The notes under the pieces were generated by a model, which saw only the letters and a program-made list of their open reading frames with translations, was not told the DNA's origin and did no database searches. From contig JAUCBJ010008959.1 of the NCBI GenBank assembly GCA_032718475.1, positions 1 through 64,000 of the forward strand: DNA of 64,000 bases. The letters are read 5' to 3'. The stretch comes from Nemertoderma westbladi. Its lineage: Eukaryota; Xenacoelomorpha; Nemertodermatida; Nemertodermatidae. Position numbers and translations under genes: made by a program. Positions 1 through 12,572 of this stretch are shown in pieces. Every line of letters starts with the position of its first letter. Position 1 is the first letter of the stretch.

Positions 1-1036
1 GAATGATGTGCCGGCTTATCGACAAAATTGCACCGCCACAACTCCCCATCACCCATGACATTTGCTAGATCATCCGCATCTTCAAGGCCAGTGTCCTTTA
101 AGATGCGTCTCAAGAAAGTCATGGGCTGTCCACCATGCTTATTAATTCCATGAGGCTGCCAAAGTACAAGATTATGCACAGGCTGGTCCTCTCGGCGAAA
201 GCAATGTCCTGCAAAGCGGAGGCGATTTTGTTCTAGTGTCAAGCTTGGGGGAACCAATGAGACACCTCCAATGTTATATATATAGTGTCTGGTTGGAGAT
301 GTGTGCATTGTACTTGACACAATGAACCCGGCGTAGCATTCTTGTGAATGTGCCATCCAGAGATTTGGTGTCCTCAGCAGTTAGAGCCCAGCATGGACTC
401 CCATGGAGGAGTACTGGAACTACTGCAGCTCTAAATAATCGGACCTTAAGTTTCCGATTAATTCTCGGAGACTTCCAAATCCTGGAAAGCCTATTCAAGG
501 CTGCCCATGCCTTTCCCTTACATATTCGAAGGTCCACACCTGACTTCCGGATCCATGATCCCAGGTAACAGAAGTCATCCACATGCTCAAGCATACCATC
601 TTTTGAGGTTATGCTCATCCGATCAGAGACTTGCTGAGAGACTTTCAAACTTAACTGTCAAAATTTTGTTCTTTCTGGAGTTAATAAAAAGACCAACACT
701 AGAAGCAGCATGTTCTAATAAGCTGAGGAGCCGTTGGGCTCCCTCTAGTGATTCTGAGAGTACTCCTAAGTCATCAGCAAAGTCTAGATCAGTTAGGTAC
801 TTGGCAGGATTTCCTCGACTTCTGGAGCCAGTAGGTGGAGTTATCATCACCCCATCATCATTATGATGATCTAAAGACATGCGTAGAACATAGTCAACAA
901 CAATTATGAACAAGAATGGTGCAAGTGTGTCTCCCTGGAGGACGCCCCATAACACTTCAAATGGTTCTGTTGTCACCGTCAACAGTAGACAGAAATGTTG
1001 TCGAACCATCGTATACTGATCTGATTGCTGCAATCG
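1..1036 (-). pseudogene. LINE-A copy 1: truncated reverse-transcriptase fragment
   Basis: This is the C-terminal half of a non-LTR retrotransposon ORF2, read on the minus strand. It is nearly identical to the copy at 1562-3555. It keeps the RT motif with LQGDTLAPF, the FADD catalytic box (FADDLGVLSES) and the C-terminal FAGHCFRRE/KHGGQPMTFLRRIL region. Similarity stops at about 1036, so the element is 5' truncated, as is usual for target-primed reverse transcription. Two small insertions break the frame: an extra AG near 630 and an extra ATAT near 275-285. The 3' end runs off the window start. It is a dead copy. Confidence 0.9.
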
Positions 1037-1554
1037 ATCAAAATATAGTATCATCTTGTTTCTTGCGTTATATGGGCTTATGAGGGTCCTGAATCCGATG
1101 GAATCAATAAAAACCGCACTGGACATCCTAAACTTGTACCTTTTGGTGCCAGTACTAAAATTTGACATATTATGCCGAAAAATACGAGTAGCAATGATCT
1201 GGCAAATTAGAAATGTACTCCATTAGAATCAGCGCCTCAGAAAACCTGAAACTGTGAAATTAGAAATTTTGTGTACAACTGAAAACTGATGGTTACTTGT
1301 TTTTTTTCATTTTTTTTGCCTACGTAGAGGACTAAAACAGCCTTTTATCTTAATCAGATTGTTTTAATTATGTTCCAATGGATTTTGCGCCACAGAAAAC
1401 CTGTATTGAAAATCAATTAGCCGAAAATTGTAACTTTCAAATTTTATGAAATTTGTTCACTACATGTAATTTTGGTGCTGCAATATAACCACCCCATTAC
1501 ATTTTTTCGAAAAAATTTTTCTGGTCGAATTCAGACTAGTGAAAATCTACGTAC
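1037..1554. other. AT-rich spacer between two LINE-A copies
   Basis: No coding signal is visible. The stretch has A/T homopolymers (for example near 1300-1312 and 1500-1520) and ends at the 7-bp direct repeat AAACAAA (1555-1561), which also flanks the far side of the next LINE. Confidence 0.5.
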
Positions 1555-1561
1555 AAACAAA

Positions 1562-3555
1562 CTACTAGGATCGGCATGCTGCATTGCAGCTGCATTTTTA
1601 AGAATGCTGTGCCGGCTTGTCAACAAAATTGCACCGCCACAACTCCCTATCACCCATGACATTTGCTAGATCATCCGCATCTTTAAGGCCAGTGTCCTTT
1701 AAGATGCGTCTCAAGAAAGTCATGGGCTGTCCACCATGCTTATTCACTCCATGAGGCTGCCAAAGTACAAGATTATGCACTGGCTGGTCCTCACGGCGAA
1801 AGCAATGTCCTGCAAAGCGGAGGCGATTTTGTTCTAGTGTCAAGCTTGGGGGAACCAATGAGACACCTCCAATGTTATATAGTGTCTGGTTGGAGATGTG
1901 TGCATTGTACTTGACACAATGTACCCGGCGTAGCATTCTTGTGAATGTGCCATCCAGAGATTTGGTGTCCTCAGCAGTTAGAGCCCAGCATGGACTCCCG
2001 TAGAGGAGTACTGGAACTACTGCTGCTCTAAATAATCGGACCTTAAGTTTCCGATTAATTCTAGGTGACTTCCAAATCCTGGAAAGCCTATTCAAGGCTG
2101 CCCATGCCTTTCCCTTACGTATTCGAAGGTCCTCACCTGACTTCCGGATCCATGATCCCAGGTAACAGAAGTCGTCCACATGCTCAAGCATACCATCCTT
2201 TGAGCTTATGCTCATCCGATCAGAGACTTGCTGAGGACTTTCAAAGTTAACTGTCAGAATTTTGGTCTTTCTGGAGTTAATAAAAAGACCAACACTAGAA
2301 GCAGCATGTTCTAATGAGCTGAGGAGCCGCTGGGCTCCCTCTAATGATTCTGAGAGTACTCCTAAGTCATCAGCAAAGTCTAGATCAGTTAGGTACTTGG
2401 CAGGATTTCCTCGACTTCTGGAGCCAGTAGGTGGAGTTATCATCACCCCATCATCATTATGATGATCTAAGGACATGCGTAGAACATAGTCAACCACAAT
2501 AATGAACAAGAATGGTGCAAGTGTGTCTCCTTGGAGGACGCCCCATAACACTTCAAATGGTTCTGTGTCACCGTCAACAGTAGACACAAATGTTGTCGAA
2601 CCATCGTATACTGATCTGATTGCTGCAATAATTTCATCAGGAATCCCATATAATGAAAGTATGCTGAACATACGTGAGCGAGAGACTGAATCAAAGGCCT
2701 TGAAGAAGTCAACAAAGATAACAGCCAGATGCCTGTCTTTCTTTTTTGATAACTCTTCAATTATCCTTCTAAGTGCCAAAATGGGCTCCATGGTCCCACG
2801 ACCTTTACGGAACCCATTCTGATTTCCACGTAGCAGTCTCTCAATGGGATCCCTGATGCGATTTAATAGAATTCTATTGTATAGTTTTGCAGCAATCGAG
2901 ATCAATGAGATTCCCCGAAAAGAACCATAGAGTGTTAGGTTGCCCTTCTTGGGAACTGGCACCAACTTATTTGTTTTCATTTCTTGTGGGACTCTTGTTT
3001 TACGGTACATGTCTACTATGATGGGATAGATGAGCTTTAAACACTCAGGTATTTTAAAGACCTCAGGGGGAACACCATCTACTCCACTGGCACGATTGGT
3101 CTTAATGCTCTTTGCTGCAGCCTTCACTTCTGCAAAGGAGATATCGCCAATGGGAATATCTGGGAGTACAGATTCAGACACTTTTACTTCTATAAAGTTA
3201 TCAGGCAATACCCTGTCATTATTGAGGAGCTTTTCAAAGTGGGCTTTCCAACCATTGAGGCGATCGGCTGGTGATTCAGCCTTAACCTTGATGGTTGGTT
3301 GGCTTTTCCGCCCAGTAAGCAGATTGATCGATTTCCATGCCTGGGATGATTGCCTGCTGTCGTCAGCATCATTGATGGCATCAACCTGTTGGTTTATTAG
3401 CTCCTGTAGATTAACAGAGTACTGCCTGTTCAGGGACCTAGATGCAGCTTTAACTGCATTCTTGGCCGCTGTAGTCTGTTTGAGTCGGGACTCTTTCTGC
3501 GCCTTATGAAGGTCATTTCGGCACTTCTGAATTTTGTTGTCAGTCCAGGGGGCCC
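1562..3555 (-). mobile_element. LINE-A copy 2, 5'-truncated non-LTR retrotransposon
   Basis: The insertion is bounded by the direct repeat AAACAAA at 1555-1561 and 3556-3562, which I read as a 7-bp target-site duplication. The 3' end (low coordinates) carries the family terminus, read on the minus strand as GCAGCATGCCGATCCTAGTAG. Other copies extend it as (TAG)n, a microsatellite-like tail typical of the RTE group rather than poly(A). The 5' end is cut inside ORF2, so the endonuclease domain is missing. Clade placement as RTE-like is inference from the tail and the protein style. Confidence 0.88.
1598..3555 (-). CDS. LINE-A ORF2, reverse transcriptase part (no endonuclease)
   Basis: The frame is open from the 5' truncation at about 3555 down to the stop at 1598, about 650 codons. 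There is no ATG near the 5' end, so this is a remnant of a longer ORF and not a native start. RT signatures in order are LVPVPKKGNL, FRGISLISIAAKLYNRILLN, GFRKGRG, the first catalytic aspartate in IFVDFFKAFDS, GVLQGDTLAPF, and FADDLGVLSES with the catalytic DD. A C-terminal region (RLRFAGHCFRRE, HGGQPMTFLRRIL) follows. This is the best-preserved RT reading frame in the window. It could still supply RT protein only if transcribed from a flanking promoter. Confidence 0.9.
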
Positions 3556-3562
3556 AAACAAA

Positions 3563-5254
3563 AGGGTTAATTTAATCTCAGCATCAACTTATTCTGTAGT
3601 AAGAGGGGCATTATAAGAAAGATCCTATCCATCTATCCTTCTCCTCATCCATGTAAGAAACTTCATTTGGTTGAGTTTATTTACAGAGGGGTCCGAAAGG
3701 AGATCCCACGGTGTTTCTCCCACGTTTCTAATGGGCCCGGAAAAAGAGGCCCACCCCCGTATTTATTATCAATAATGTAAAAAAATTAAATAACAAACAG
3801 TTTTCTCATTGTGTACATCAATAACAAAAAATCTATATATGTACTGTATATATTATATTAAGAAGATATATTACTTCAATATATAAGAAACCGCCGTGGG
3901 ATAAGGGATCCGGTTTAGTGTATATATATTTGTAAGCATAAAATAATAAATAAATAAAATATTATTTTAAATAAACCTAGATCGACCTGAGAAAAAAATT
4001 AATATATTACTTTATCACTAGCTTTCGATATGTATATCTTTTTCAAGTGTTGAAAACCAACTATTTATTATAAATTACATAAATTAATAACAATATAAGC
4101 ACAATTTAAAATTATTATTATTTAATTTTATTAATTTATACTGTATATATATATATATAAATATTTTCTGTCTCTTTGTCCAAGCTATATAATATATATG
4201 TTTGCCACCAATGTGAGCAACTCAGAACTGTATTTATCAGCACGACACTTCGAATACGAACAATACGAACAATTTATACAAGCACGACATGAAACATATT
4301 GTGATTAAAAAATAGACCACGGAGCTTTCTAGTGCAACTATCTACATAATTGTGTAATAAGTACTACTTTTCAGTAATAAGATTTAAAGTGTATTTATGT
4401 ACAAAGAGAGCGGAAGGACATAGGTTTGCATAACTAAACAAATTTCTTTAACGTTGAATAGTGCCTTATTTTTTATCATGATGTACAAATTGTGTTACAT
4501 TATTTAAATTTGTCGGGGTTATGGACGCAATTAATCACTTTAATCACTTTAATTAAATATTGTAATCTTAAAAATATTTATGAAATTCACGTAGTCTTGT
4601 AGAGTTAAACAACTTAGCTTAACTTTCGTTTCTTACACTTAGCATAGAAGGCTTATCACCAATAATGCTTATAGTGTACTAGTAGTAAGTTTGAGTTCTA
4701 GTACCCCTTTCCAGAAATATGACAAATATTATTCAAGATGTTTTTCAGAAATAGATTGTTTCTATGTTATTGACTAATTTCAGCATCTCAACCTACAGGC
4801 CACTGCTGTATAATGTTGAAAGTGGTATTTTGCATTGTTGCAAGGATTTAACACCATAGGCCTATCGCTGATAAGTTGACGTAATGTAATAAAATACAAA
4901 CAAATGTAGGATTTAGTTACGAAGGCGATATGCAGCAACAATTTATTTTTCTAAAATATTGTAAGTTAGTTCCAATTTTTCTAAAATTGTAACATAAATT
5001 TAGCATCCTTTTTTATATCTGTTTGTACAGAACCACTTCTGGTATTTCACCAAGTTTTGGGGTTGTCACATAAACTTATAATGTTGCAAAAACGTGTGTT
5101 GCTAAAAATGTAAATGTATCATAATAGCTATAATGACCCGAAGATTACAGCTCATGGAAAAAAAAGTAGATATTGATAGACTGTTTAGATTTGAAAGATC
5201 ATTAAATGTTTCAAGATTAAACACTTTTTAAACTAAATGATTCTATAAAGCTTG
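3563..5254. other. AT-rich intergenic region
   Basis: No gene is supported. The stretch contains poly(TA) tracts (for example 4141-4160), AT-only runs around 3950-4140 and many short inverted AT motifs. It lies downstream of the potassium channel stop codon, so it includes that gene's 3' UTR. AATAAA-type sites are too common here to choose a polyadenylation site. Confidence 0.5.
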
Positions 5255-7119
5255 TCACTCTGAATGGTGCAGTATATTATTAAGCATAGCTACCCCACCT
5301 ACACTTTGTCCCAGTCCACCTGTGCCTCGGAATTGTCCAGTTCTCCGAGCTGCATCCTGTAGTTCCTTTTGCATAACTGCTAAACTCACTCTATTTCCAG
5401 TAAACATGTCAGGCATTGCAATCATTTCCCCTGAAACTCGTCGGATATGTTCTGTTTCTGAGTCAACGCTAATGTTGGCCGCATTGGATCTCCTCATGTC
5501 CTCTCTGATGGGTCTTGGTGATCCTGGGCGATTCGAACTTCCAATCACCTCAGGTCTGATTTGAGGCAGCAGTCTCCGTCGGTGGAGTCTCTGGCACCGA
5601 TGGATGATGGAGTTGAGAAACTGCTTGATTATGATGGAGATCACATTCATTAAGGAGTATGTCGTGCAGACTCCGAGTACCAACAGGAAACTGTTAAGGA
5701 ACCTGTATAGATAGGGGTTTATTTTGTTCGTATAGTCTTCGGGGGCGACCTGGGAAGGAACAAAATCCCCAAACCCGATTGTTGTGAAAGCAACAAAGCA
5801 AAAGTAAATAGAATCTATGTAAGTCCATCCTTCTATTTGATGATAGAGAAGCGATGCGCTAGTTGCTATGATTACAACAGCCACTGAAAGATATAACATC
5901 ACCCAATAGACAGATGGTTTCCAAGACTCCAATTGCTTTCCACTTCTGTAATTTTGGTCCATCTGTCTACGCCGCAATGAGAACTCGTAATGAGCTCTCC
6001 CAATAAAGGCAAATAAACTGATTGTGCGTTCTAGAAATACATTGAAGAAAAGAATGGCTGCAGAACAACCGAATACTCCATAGAAAATTAGAATAATCTT
6101 GCTAGTGGTTGTCAATGGTATAGTCATTCCAAAACCTAAAGGGTAAAATAATGCCGTATTAATTAATAATAATAAAAATAAATTTTAAATTTTATTCCTT
6201 TAACTTGGTGATTTTTATACAGATAGATTGCACAAGGCAGCAGAGTGCTAGGCTGAAGGTTGGAATAAGCGTCATTTTGCGAGTGGTGGCTGCTGTCACC
6301 ATCACAATGTACTGTACTGTTACCGTAAGACACAAAGTTGTATAACAATACATACTGGTGTGCAGTACTAAGTATAGTACTTTTAGATAATTTTCTTACT
6401 TATTATTATTATTATTGCTGTTAAAACTATTGTTGGTAATATAGTCTATTTACAGGATGGTAAATTTTCTACAGAAACAAATAAAAAATCCATGGAAGTT
6501 TGTGTGAGAGTTCAATTACCATGTGCCAAAAGTTGTTGTTATATGTAAGAATGTTATACTAACAGAAATACTTTAAGTGTTTCAATGGGAACTACTATAT
6601 TTCTATAGTTGTTAATGTTTCTTAAACTCTACAATTAATAGCCCATTGCAAATATGAAATCTTCTATATACTCACACATTAATCTACAAAATACTTACCA
6701 ATTGTAGAAACAACGGTTGATACAAAGTAGAATGATCCTGAGAAGTCCCACCGTTCCCGTTTGGAACTTATATGTGAAATGAGACCGAAACTTTCGGCTC
6801 TTTGAAATACCTTTAAGAACTGATCGAGTTCCGAGTCATTCATTGTCGGATGTCGTTTTATAAATTCGGCTCTGTTAAGTTTATAAATCTTAATTTCATT
6901 CAAGGAATGTCCACGTTCCAAGGCACCGAATATAAGCGCCCCAATGAGTACGTAAGATACTAAAACAATAAAGAGAAGAAGAAAACGACAATTGTCTACA
7001 GTGAGTATCTCTAGGTTAGTCCGGAGAGATTTTGGGAGTTGGTTGGCTCGGTTGTGTAAAACTCCATTAGCCGTTGCCACATCGCGGTTAACATTCGTAC
7101 CTCCGTTACTCCCAGACAT
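5255..7119 (-). CDS. Two-pore-domain K+ channel, THIK (KCNK12/13) type
   Basis: A K2P leak potassium channel of the plasma membrane with two coding exons: 7119-6699 and 6135-5255 (minus strand), giving 433 aa. The first exon ends ACAATTG|GTAAGT and the second starts after CCCTTTAG. The splice restores the first selectivity filter, STIGFG, across the junction (phase 1). Exon 2 has the second filter TTIGFGDF, membrane segments on both sides, and a tail with RRVSGEMIAM and SLAVMQKELQDAARRT. That tail, together with YSLMNVISIIIKQ after the last membrane helix, is characteristic of THIK channels. The ATG at 7117-7119 precedes MSGSNGG; the start is chosen as the first ATG of a long open exon. Both pore loops and all expected segments look intact. 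A further 5' non-coding exon cannot be excluded. Confidence 0.93.
6136..6698 (-). other. Intron of the THIK channel gene
   Basis: A 563-bp phase-1 intron with GTAAGT donor (minus strand, at 6698-6693) and TTTACCCTTTAG acceptor (at 6136). It splits the codon for the glycine of the first pore filter. It is AT-rich and holds no other supported feature. Confidence 0.88.
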
Positions 7120-7387
7120 TTATCCTTCAGAAATTCTATGGCATCATTGCGATATTAAATAAATATCAAATAAAATAATAGGCAGTTGTTAAAGGTCGAA
7201 TATAAAGTTATGTTGCAAGTTTTTAATATCTTAATTTAAATCATTATATGAATACATTGGTTTCAACACATTGAAGTATTTTATCATCACATAGCTTGAA
7301 CAACTCAACTACAATACAATTTTGAGCAGTAATTATGGGACTGGGTTTAAGACCAAACAGTGCTTAAGGTAATAATAGAACCTAGAA

Positions 7388-7680
7388 ATTTACAGAGATT
7401 GCACTACTAAACTAAGAAGGTTTGGGCTTTGGCTTCTGACTCCGCACTTCTACTACTAGAGTGCTTTGTACTGACTGGCTATACGCTAATTATAATGGAT
7501 ACTAATGGTCCTGTTAAATTATTAAATATCGTTAAGCACCAAGATTTAATTAAATGTCATTGTAAATATAAAACATTAGAGGGAGACTGGTGGTTAACGT
7601 TATTAATTAAGTCTAGCCACCTTCTAGTGGTGCAGAGTCAGTACAAACATATTTAGGTTAGTAGTGCAATCTCTGTAAAT
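7388..7680. mobile_element. 293-bp MITE with 23-bp terminal inverted repeats
   Basis: ATTTACAGAGATTGCACTAC continues as a perfect 23-bp repeat at 7388-7410 and in inverted form at 7658-7680, with further partial match inward. There is no transposase ORF inside. The element sits about 270 bp upstream of the THIK start codon. I could not define a convincing target-site duplication, so the superfamily is left open. Confidence 0.8.
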
Positions 7681-8942
7681 AAATTCTTATATTGCCTGAA
7701 GAAGCCCTGTTGGGAGAACACTTGTAATAACTGTTGTTTGAGGTAAATAAACCTTGTCCCATAATAACTGTTTAAGTAGATGTTGCTAAGGAAAAAAGCA
7801 TGGAATTGAAAGTGATTGGCTAATTTTTTTATGATAGACTTTTATGTGATATTAGAAAGATAAAGTAGAATACAATAAAAATTGCGAATTAGTATTAGGT
7901 TACTCCCTCTTTTTCGTAAAAAAGTTTCATACTAAAACCCAAGCTAAATAATATAATTCTAAAACAAGGTCAACAACAAAATAAAAGCATTTTTAATTTA
8001 CTGAATAGCGAGCAAAATATTATCTGAGATATTCGGTAATTTCCCTCCAGATTGAAATTAAAACAGATTTCAACTTCGAAATCTGCAAAAGAATATAATT
8101 CAAATTATTTAGATTATATTTCGAAATTTAAATCCTCCACCAACGTTTTAGTACTAAAATGGACAACTTTTAACTGCATGTTGAAGGATGAAAAATAAAT
8201 GTAGAAAATTTTAAAAATCGGCCAGGCCAACAATGTTAAACTACATTGCAAAGTTAAAATAATTACAAAAATCATAGTATTAATACAGCCCATTCGTTTT
8301 ATTATTAATTAACTAACAGAATAAAAATAAATTTATGAAGTTGCAAAAACACTTAAAAACATCTTAACCTATTAACGATTAGGGTACCTGACATTGGATT
8401 ATAGTATACAATCATGGGACATAACAAGTCGAAATCTATATGTATGAATCCCGAGTGACTGCTTATATATCAGTTATATGCATTAGGCCAACAATCCTTC
8501 TTCAAACCAGCCAATCACAAAATCCTCCCCTCCCTTTGCCTGCCACTGTTATCCAACTACAATTGAATCCATTCGTTACCGAGACAACTACAACCTTTTG
8601 AGATTGATATTCAATGCATTAATTCCCATTAAAAAAGAGCCTGTTTAGTAAACTGGCCCAGTGCCCATTCATTGTATGTCATAAAAGGAACATGTTTTTC
8701 AACTAGCTTCAGTCAACATAGCTGTAATAGGAAACTCACATATATTGTGAATGTAAAGTAAAGAAAATGAGAACTTCTAAGAGGGGAGTAGAGGAGACTT
8801 CTGGCTGCATTCGGTGTTTTGTATTATTCGCTGATAAATTTAATTTACTTTACTTTAATTTTCTTGTGCCTGTGCAATGGCGTAGTAGTTTTGGAAGGTT
8901 GTCTTAATCGTATGCTACTCTGAAGCCAGTACTGCTGATGCA
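7681..8942. other. Intergenic, nothing recognised
   Basis: AT-rich sequence without coding signal or clear repeat structure. It could hold promoter elements of the divergent THIK gene, but none is identifiable by eye. Confidence 0.4.
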
Positions 8943-9110
8943 CCAAGGCTCCTCTTTCGATAGCTGCTACTTTCTGATACTTGTGGGAGCTACTTCTAAT
9001 TTTTATTTATTTTACTCCCAGTAATTTAACTGGACTTTTATCGACTCCAGTGGATGTAAGGCTGAGTGGACCCTGTGGTTAAACCTACAACCAATAGATT
9101 CCAAGACCAG
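8943..9110 (-). repeat. SINE family 1, copy 1 (tRNA-derived)
   Basis: The reverse complement matches the copies at 10836-11066 and 15662-15896: CTATTGGTTGTAGGTT, then a diverged GGGTCCACTCAGCC, TCCACTGG..TCGATAAAA, CAGTTAAAT.ACTGGGAG and AGCAGCTATCGAAAGAGGAG. This copy lacks the tRNA A-box end, so it is 5' truncated and is the most diverged of the three. Confidence 0.8.
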
Positions 9111-9639
9111 CACTATGGTGTCCCATTGGAGATATCATATAATTTTGGGATAAATTGTGTAATAATTGTTTTTGATTTCACAAAAATATAATAAAAATAA
9201 TATGAATAAATATAAAAAAAAAAGAAAAAGCCCCTTAGCCAAGCTGTGTTACTTTCTTTAATATGGAATACTTCAAATCATAGTACTGTTTTCTAGATAA
9301 TAAAATAATTTCTGTAGTTCTTGATGACTAGGGGTTCTTGATCTAACATCGTATATATATTGAACAATACTCATTGCGAATATTGGAAGCTTTTGAATCA
9401 GCAGCAGAATCACACCTAACTATAGTATGAAAAAATCAATAATCAATAAGCCAGAAGAAAGAAAATCATTCCTGGATGCGCTGTCTCCAGTCTCCAATGC
9501 ACTCCTAAATCTCACACATAGCATCATCCTGCTCTTCTGTTTTGGTTACATCCAATACATACCTCGTGCTTATATTCGTGGCCTGTCTTACTATAGATGG
9601 CGTAATGGATTTTAATTATAAACCACTACACGCACCTCT

Positions 9640-10250
9640 GGCCTTGCTTGAACCTGCCGATGGATGACACAGAGTTCTCAGGGTTTACTTCCTCTGGAAG
9701 CGTGTCATCGACTTCCCGCTCCCCATTTTGGCTAGTTCCGACCGAACTACATAAGGAGATCACTACAACTACTACAACGTCATGTAAAATTAACCTCTTA
9801 GTACTAAGAGTTCTAATACCTTCCACCAACCTGGTGGCTAATTGTTAAACCCTTTCTGATTCATCCATCTTACTTAAATGTTTGAAATATAGGATTGTAA
9901 TATAAAAAGTATTTAATAGATTTGAACTAATGTTACCCATTCTATTAGCTTCTTCCACATCTCTCAACTTACGGCCGTAGTTCCTTCCGAGTTGTTCTAT
10001 CTCCTTGAGGGTTCCTATCATGGCTGCGATTGCGTTCCCCATCGACGTCCTCATCCTCCTTGCACTGAAGCCATCATCATCAAACTCATTGTCGATCCCG
10101 GATCCTCCCCGTGTTGTGTTCGATCGGGTTTGGCCCACCCAATGTTTGCATGATCTTCGCAGGTTGTCTCATCCGGTAGTGGCGTATTGTTGGGTTCACC
10201 AGGCCCAACTTCCAACACCTCATCATCCTGGTGGATCGTCACCTCCAGGA
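9640..10250 (-). other. Exon-like segments of unknown identity
   Basis: Two stretches on the minus strand look more like coding DNA than their surroundings. One (about 10130-9937) encodes a charged helical segment containing MGNAIAAMIGTLKEIEQLGR and ends at a good donor, AATGG|GTAACA. The other (about 9755-9640) encodes NGEREVDDTLPEEVNPENS and ends before GTGCGT. An upstream acidic frame (10242-10051) overlaps the first in another phase. No domain is recognised. They may be exons of a lineage-specific gene or remnants of a transposon ORF. Splicing is not demonstrated. Confidence 0.3.
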
Positions 10251-10263
10251 TTGTTTCTGTAAA

Positions 10264-10835
10264 ATGTTTTTTGTATTGTTCTGGATTTGTTTTTTTTGGG
10301 AATTAATAATAATAATTGCTAATTGAATTGAAGATATTACCAAGAATCTGAAAGTCCCATAGAACATCAACTTGAAACCACAACTCACAACTAATTCGTA
10401 GGTTCCGATTCAAATCAACCCAAACTACCATCCATAAGTTATCACAATATACATAAATACGGCCGATGGCCCTCCCAAGCCACCCCATTAACTATATATA
10501 TCAGCCCACCCACCCTCCAATGTGTGTACTCATATAACATGGTAAGGTGCGCCCACCCCCATGCCCACCCACCAATTGAATTAAATGTAGTTAGAATTAC
10601 GTTTCGTATTTTTTGATATCATGTATACCCCCCACTAGCGCCCCCAACAACCCCAACATATTTGTATTATTACGTTGTTTTCTTATCTGGGCACAAGGTC
10701 GAAATCTAAGATGGACAACGAAATGCAGCACTCTAAAAACATTAACAAGCAGCATCCATGGACAGTGTCGCAATCCAAAATAAATTACAATCCGAATACT
10801 AAACAATACTGCCTGCTTCAAAATTAACAGTTAGG
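10264..10835. other. Intergenic, nothing recognised
   Basis: AT-rich start, then a C-rich patch (about 10500-10570) with repeated CCCACCC. No coding signal is supported. Confidence 0.4.
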
Positions 10836-11066
10836 TAGCTCAGTTGAGTCTGCAATCTAATGGATGTAGGTTCAGCCACGCCAAGGTCCGCCTAGCCTTT
10901 CATCCACTCAATCTGGGGTCGATAAATAGAGTACCAGTAAATTACTGGGAGCAAATCTTGGGATAGGAGTAGTGCCCACCCCTACCCTCGGGTAGCAGCT
11001 ATCGAAAGAGGAGCCTTCGGGTCGCCTCCCCTCCAGCCTCGGCCGACTGTTTGCTTGCTTCCAAAA
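10836..11066 (+). repeat. SINE family 1, copy 2 (tRNA-derived)
   Basis: It begins with the tRNA-like head GGTAGCTCAGTTGAG (A box) and has GTAGGTTCAGCC (B box). The body shares GGGTCGATAAA, TACTGGGAGCAAATC, GGGATAGGAGTAGTGCCCAC and CTACCCTCGGGTAGCAGC with the copy at 15662-15896. It ends with CGGCCGACTGTTTGCTTGC. The internal pol III boxes are recognisable but diverged. Confidence 0.88.
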
Positions 11067-11997
11067 CAGCTTTGATTCCATCTCATTTGCTCCAACAGTT
11101 CTCCATATATTGTCATAGTGCACCAGGGTAAAGATTACTATGTCCTAAGGATTGTCCAGGTCACACACTGAACAATACTGTTCTTCGACAAGTTTACACG
11201 ACGCAATTGCGACATTCACACACTGTGAAGGACATGGACAAGTATTCGAAGTATCAGTGCACCACACATGTATGATACACTGTAATTGTACTGATAACGA
11301 AAAAATTTTCTAATTACTAGGCCACAAAAAATTTATTGTATGTTGCGATGGAATAGGTACTTCGAGCCCACAGTGGAATTCAATAAACTTGCATACAGAA
11401 AGAAAAATTTTAACCTTAACATCTCGGGAATAGTGAGAAAACCTATCATTTACCTACCAGGAAGTTACCCATTCGGTATAAACCAGTAACTGATTTAAAA
11501 TGTCGTTGTCATCAGTCGTATAGTGAAAGATGTAAACTTGATATTTCTCCTCCATCCATGGACGTTTTCCATTGCATTTGGATGAAGCGCAATGGCGTCA
11601 CCACCACACGGTCTCAACCGATTTATTACGTTTTTTGGTCACCAAACACGAAACAACGCCCTTTCAAATAATTCAAATACTGTTCCGTATTACGCCAGTT
11701 AATGAAAAGGAGGGATGATGACGAGATATTTTCCCTCTATTCACGCAATGGAGATATTTACATTAAACTCATGCCTAACTCAACCCCAACATATCAGGAA
11801 TAAAGGAGACTTTGACGACACGTGCAATACAGGCCTGGATGAGAAATCCTTAGCTTCTTGCCGAAAAAAAAAACAAAAAAGGCACACGCGAAGCAGCAGT
11901 GCTCAAACGCTACAGGTAAACGTAATCTGTCCATTCAATCTAATACGAACACCCAAAACTCCTTTGAAGTCCTTGGTGAATAGTTTAACACTCACTG
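11067..11997. other. Intergenic, nothing recognised
   Basis: No supported gene or repeat. Short open frames here (for example 11715-12005) have no family resemblance or splice context. Confidence 0.4.
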
Positions 11998-12230
11998 ACC
12001 CATAATCACTGCCTATCACTTTGTCTGGCCAGTTCAGCTGCTATGATATATATATAAGACCTATTATTATATCAGTATTTCTGTTTATAATAATAACACT
12101 ACTACTACTAACCCATAATCCATGCCTATCACTTTGTCTGGCCAGTTCAGCTGCTATGATATATATATAAGACCTATTATTATATCAGTATTTCTGTTTA
12201 TAATAATAACACTACTACTACTACTACTAC
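11998..12230. repeat. 113-bp tandem duplication
   Basis: The segment starting ACCCATAATC at 11998 is repeated almost exactly from 12111. Both units share CTATCACTTTGTCTGGCCAG and TTCAGCTGCTATGATATATA and end in (ACT)n, which is longer in the second unit. Near-identity indicates a recent duplication, probably by slippage between the ACT tracts. Confidence 0.9.
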
Positions 12231-12295
12231 TAGGTAGTAAAAGAGTAGGGGGCGGGGGGATTCCAATTATACTTATACATGTTTATATGGGTTGG

Positions 12296-12366
12296 CCTCA
12301 TATTTATATATTTATTTATTTAATTTATTTATATATATATATATATTTTATATTATATATTTATAG
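12296..12366. repeat. AT low-complexity tract
   Basis: A run of TATTTATATAT and pure TA repeats. No function is assigned. Confidence 0.8.
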
Positions 12367-12572
12367 GAGAATAACCTATACCATACCTATACACACCTCT
12401 GAGCCTTTTCTATAATCATTGGTTTAGTTGTGGTGGTTCTACTTTTACTACCAACTCTTTTATATATACTGGCAGCCAATGTTGAAACCTACAGCATTGA
12501 CAATTCGGATATATATACAGGACCTTGAAAATCCACAATATCATGCATGAGGGCTAAAAACTAACATTTTAT

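Noticed and set aside
3030-3509. 159-codon plus-strand ORF (also at 54672-55151 and 63029-63508)
   Set aside because: Antisense shadow of LINE-A ORF2; recurs only because the LINE is repeated.
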